From a cyanobacterium PCC 7702 (GTDB lineage: Bacteria; Cyanobacteriota; Cyanobacteriia; Cyanobacteriales; Nostocaceae), in contig KB235926.1 of assembly GCA_000332255.1 (NCBI GenBank), forward strand, positions 4,121,018-4,185,017: DNA of 64,000 nucleotides. The letters are read 5' to 3'. Below are positions 63,384 through 64,000 of this stretch, piece after piece. Position numbers and translations under genes: made by a program. Each line of letters starts with the position of its first letter. Position 1 is the first letter of the stretch. Under the pieces are notes generated by a model. It saw only the letters and a program-made list of their open reading frames with translations. It made no database searches and was not told where the DNA came from.

Positions 63384-64000
63384 ATGAATTTTGCTCTCAA
63401 GAGTTTTTCACCTTGGCAAATGCTTGGGCAAAGAACTATCCGACCAATCGGTGCTACTGCTATTAATGGCATAGCTTTCTTCAAAGAAAGCCTTATAGCC
63501 ATCGACTCTTCTAAAGGATACCTGCTACAAATCGATCCTGTTTCAGACAATACTAAAATCCTCAATCCTCACCAAACCAGAGAATTTACAGATGTCACTG
63601 GTTTGGCAATTTGGAAAGACACCCTTTGGGTAACTCGAAATCACGGTGTTTATACGTGCAAATTATCTTCTTTAGGTCTGGAGCATTTTGTTACCTTACC
63701 TTATCCTGCTAACGGTATTGCCGTTTGGGAATCAACGGTTTACGTCAGTTGCCAAAAACTAGGATACATTTTGGTTTTTGACGGCAACACCCGCAAAGAA
63801 ATAACTCGGTTTTATGCTCCTGGGGTAGGAGTGGAAAATTTAGCAGTTAACGAGGAAATTCTTTGGGTTTGCGACAAGACAGAACAAACAGTGTATTGCA
63901 CCGACAGAGCAACAGGGGAAGTTCAATTTAGCGTGCTTACACCCTTTGAGTCTCCCACAGGCATAGCCATAAACAATACACAAAAAGACCAACAAATTCT
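63384..64000 (+). CDS. Propeller-like protein, N-terminal part (runs off the window)
   Basis: The ATG at 63384 opens a frame that remains open to base 64000 (205 codons). It begins MNFALKSFSPWQMLGQRTIR and shows short repeating units such as NGIAFFKESLIAIDSSKGYL, TGLAIWKDTLWVTRNHGVYT and NGIAVWESTVYVSCQKLGYI, which are the spaced W/V blades of an SMP-30/YncE-like beta-propeller. I have a weak memory of this N terminus in cyanobacterial transglutaminase-domain proteins, but the diagnostic half is outside. No signal peptide is evident. RBS is not clear. Confidence 0.72.
   Translation, partial: MNFALKSFSPWQMLGQRTIRPIGATAINGIAFFKESLIAIDSSKGYLLQIDPVSDNTKILNPHQTREFTDVTGLAIWKDTLWVTRNHGVYTCKLSSLGLEHFVTLPYPANGIAVWESTVYVSCQKLGYILVFDGNTRKEITRFYAPGVGVENLAVNEEILWVCDKTEQTVYCTDRATGEVQFSVLTPFESPTGIAINNTQKDQQI

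Noticed and set aside
1-64000. GCGATCGC palindromes as operators or CRISPR repeats
   Set aside because: They are HIP1 sites spread through coding and non-coding DNA as is usual in cyanobacteria; spacing is irregular and no array was found.

Overview
The window comes from a cyanobacterial chromosome. The evidence is the density of the HIP1 octamer GCGATCGC, cyanobacteria-restricted families (Ycf66, Ycf51, a CoaR-type regulator, the NDH-1 subunit NdhA next to gltA), an NtcA-type nitrogen promoter and urea-transport cluster, menaquinone/phylloquinone synthesis (menD), and a CYP120-like P450. Protein types such as NB-ARC NTPases and multidomain GGDEF/EAL proteins, together with interspersed palindromic repeats, suggest a larger filamentous-type genome. 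Species cannot be assigned from the sequence alone.

Layout. 1-4637 (minus): start of ndhA, then gltA, sixA, a DHH-family phosphoesterase and an HNH endonuclease. 5091-6432 (plus): alr and tRNA-Leu(UAG). 6503-10416 (minus): ileS and a Ycf66 protein. 10626-14110 (plus): gnd with a clear terminator, a decayed Ser/Thr kinase on the other strand, a YbjN-like gene and a lipoate ligase-like gene. 14107-18938 (minus): Ser/Thr kinase, site-2 protease with CBS domains, HI0933-like flavoprotein, and a 53-residue rubredoxin. 19505-22754: an FHA-PAS-GAF-GGDEF-EAL protein with a convergent response regulator. 23535-25381: a CoaR-like cobalt sensor and a small membrane protein. 25388-29509 (minus): tightly spaced trmFO, arsR-like, aminotransferase and polyol dehydrogenase-like genes. 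29957-36300: Ycf51, an O-antigen-ligase-like membrane protein carrying two repeat insertions, a YaaW-like protein, a small conserved protein, and a membrane GTPase. 36487-43743: menD with a repeat insertion, a frameshifted fatty-acid hydroxylase, a DUF89/ARMT1-like protein, a glutamine-synthetase-like protein, a ruined molybdopterin oxidoreductase gene and a histidine phosphatase. 43947-50071: an NB-ARC NTPase without sensor repeats, two exported proteins, a lipase-like hydrolase and an FAD oxidoreductase. 50203-55502: NtcA promoter and urtABCDE. 55528-64000: a membrane protein, P450, two overlapping small genes (one a pentapeptide repeat protein), recF, a P2-type cation ATPase, and the start of a propeller-like protein that runs off the window.

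The clearest working unit is urtABCDE, a complete high-affinity urea ABC importer behind a textbook NtcA-activated promoter. Most other genes are housekeeping singletons or short minus-strand runs. The most unusual material is the repeats. One palindromic element sits twice in the O-antigen-ligase-like gene and is translated in two different frames. A second, hairpin-forming element lies in frame inside menD, just after menD, and inside the decayed oxidoreductase gene. I found no CRISPR array, prophage, intact transposase or convincing new defence operon. The nearest candidate is the stand-alone NB-ARC protein.
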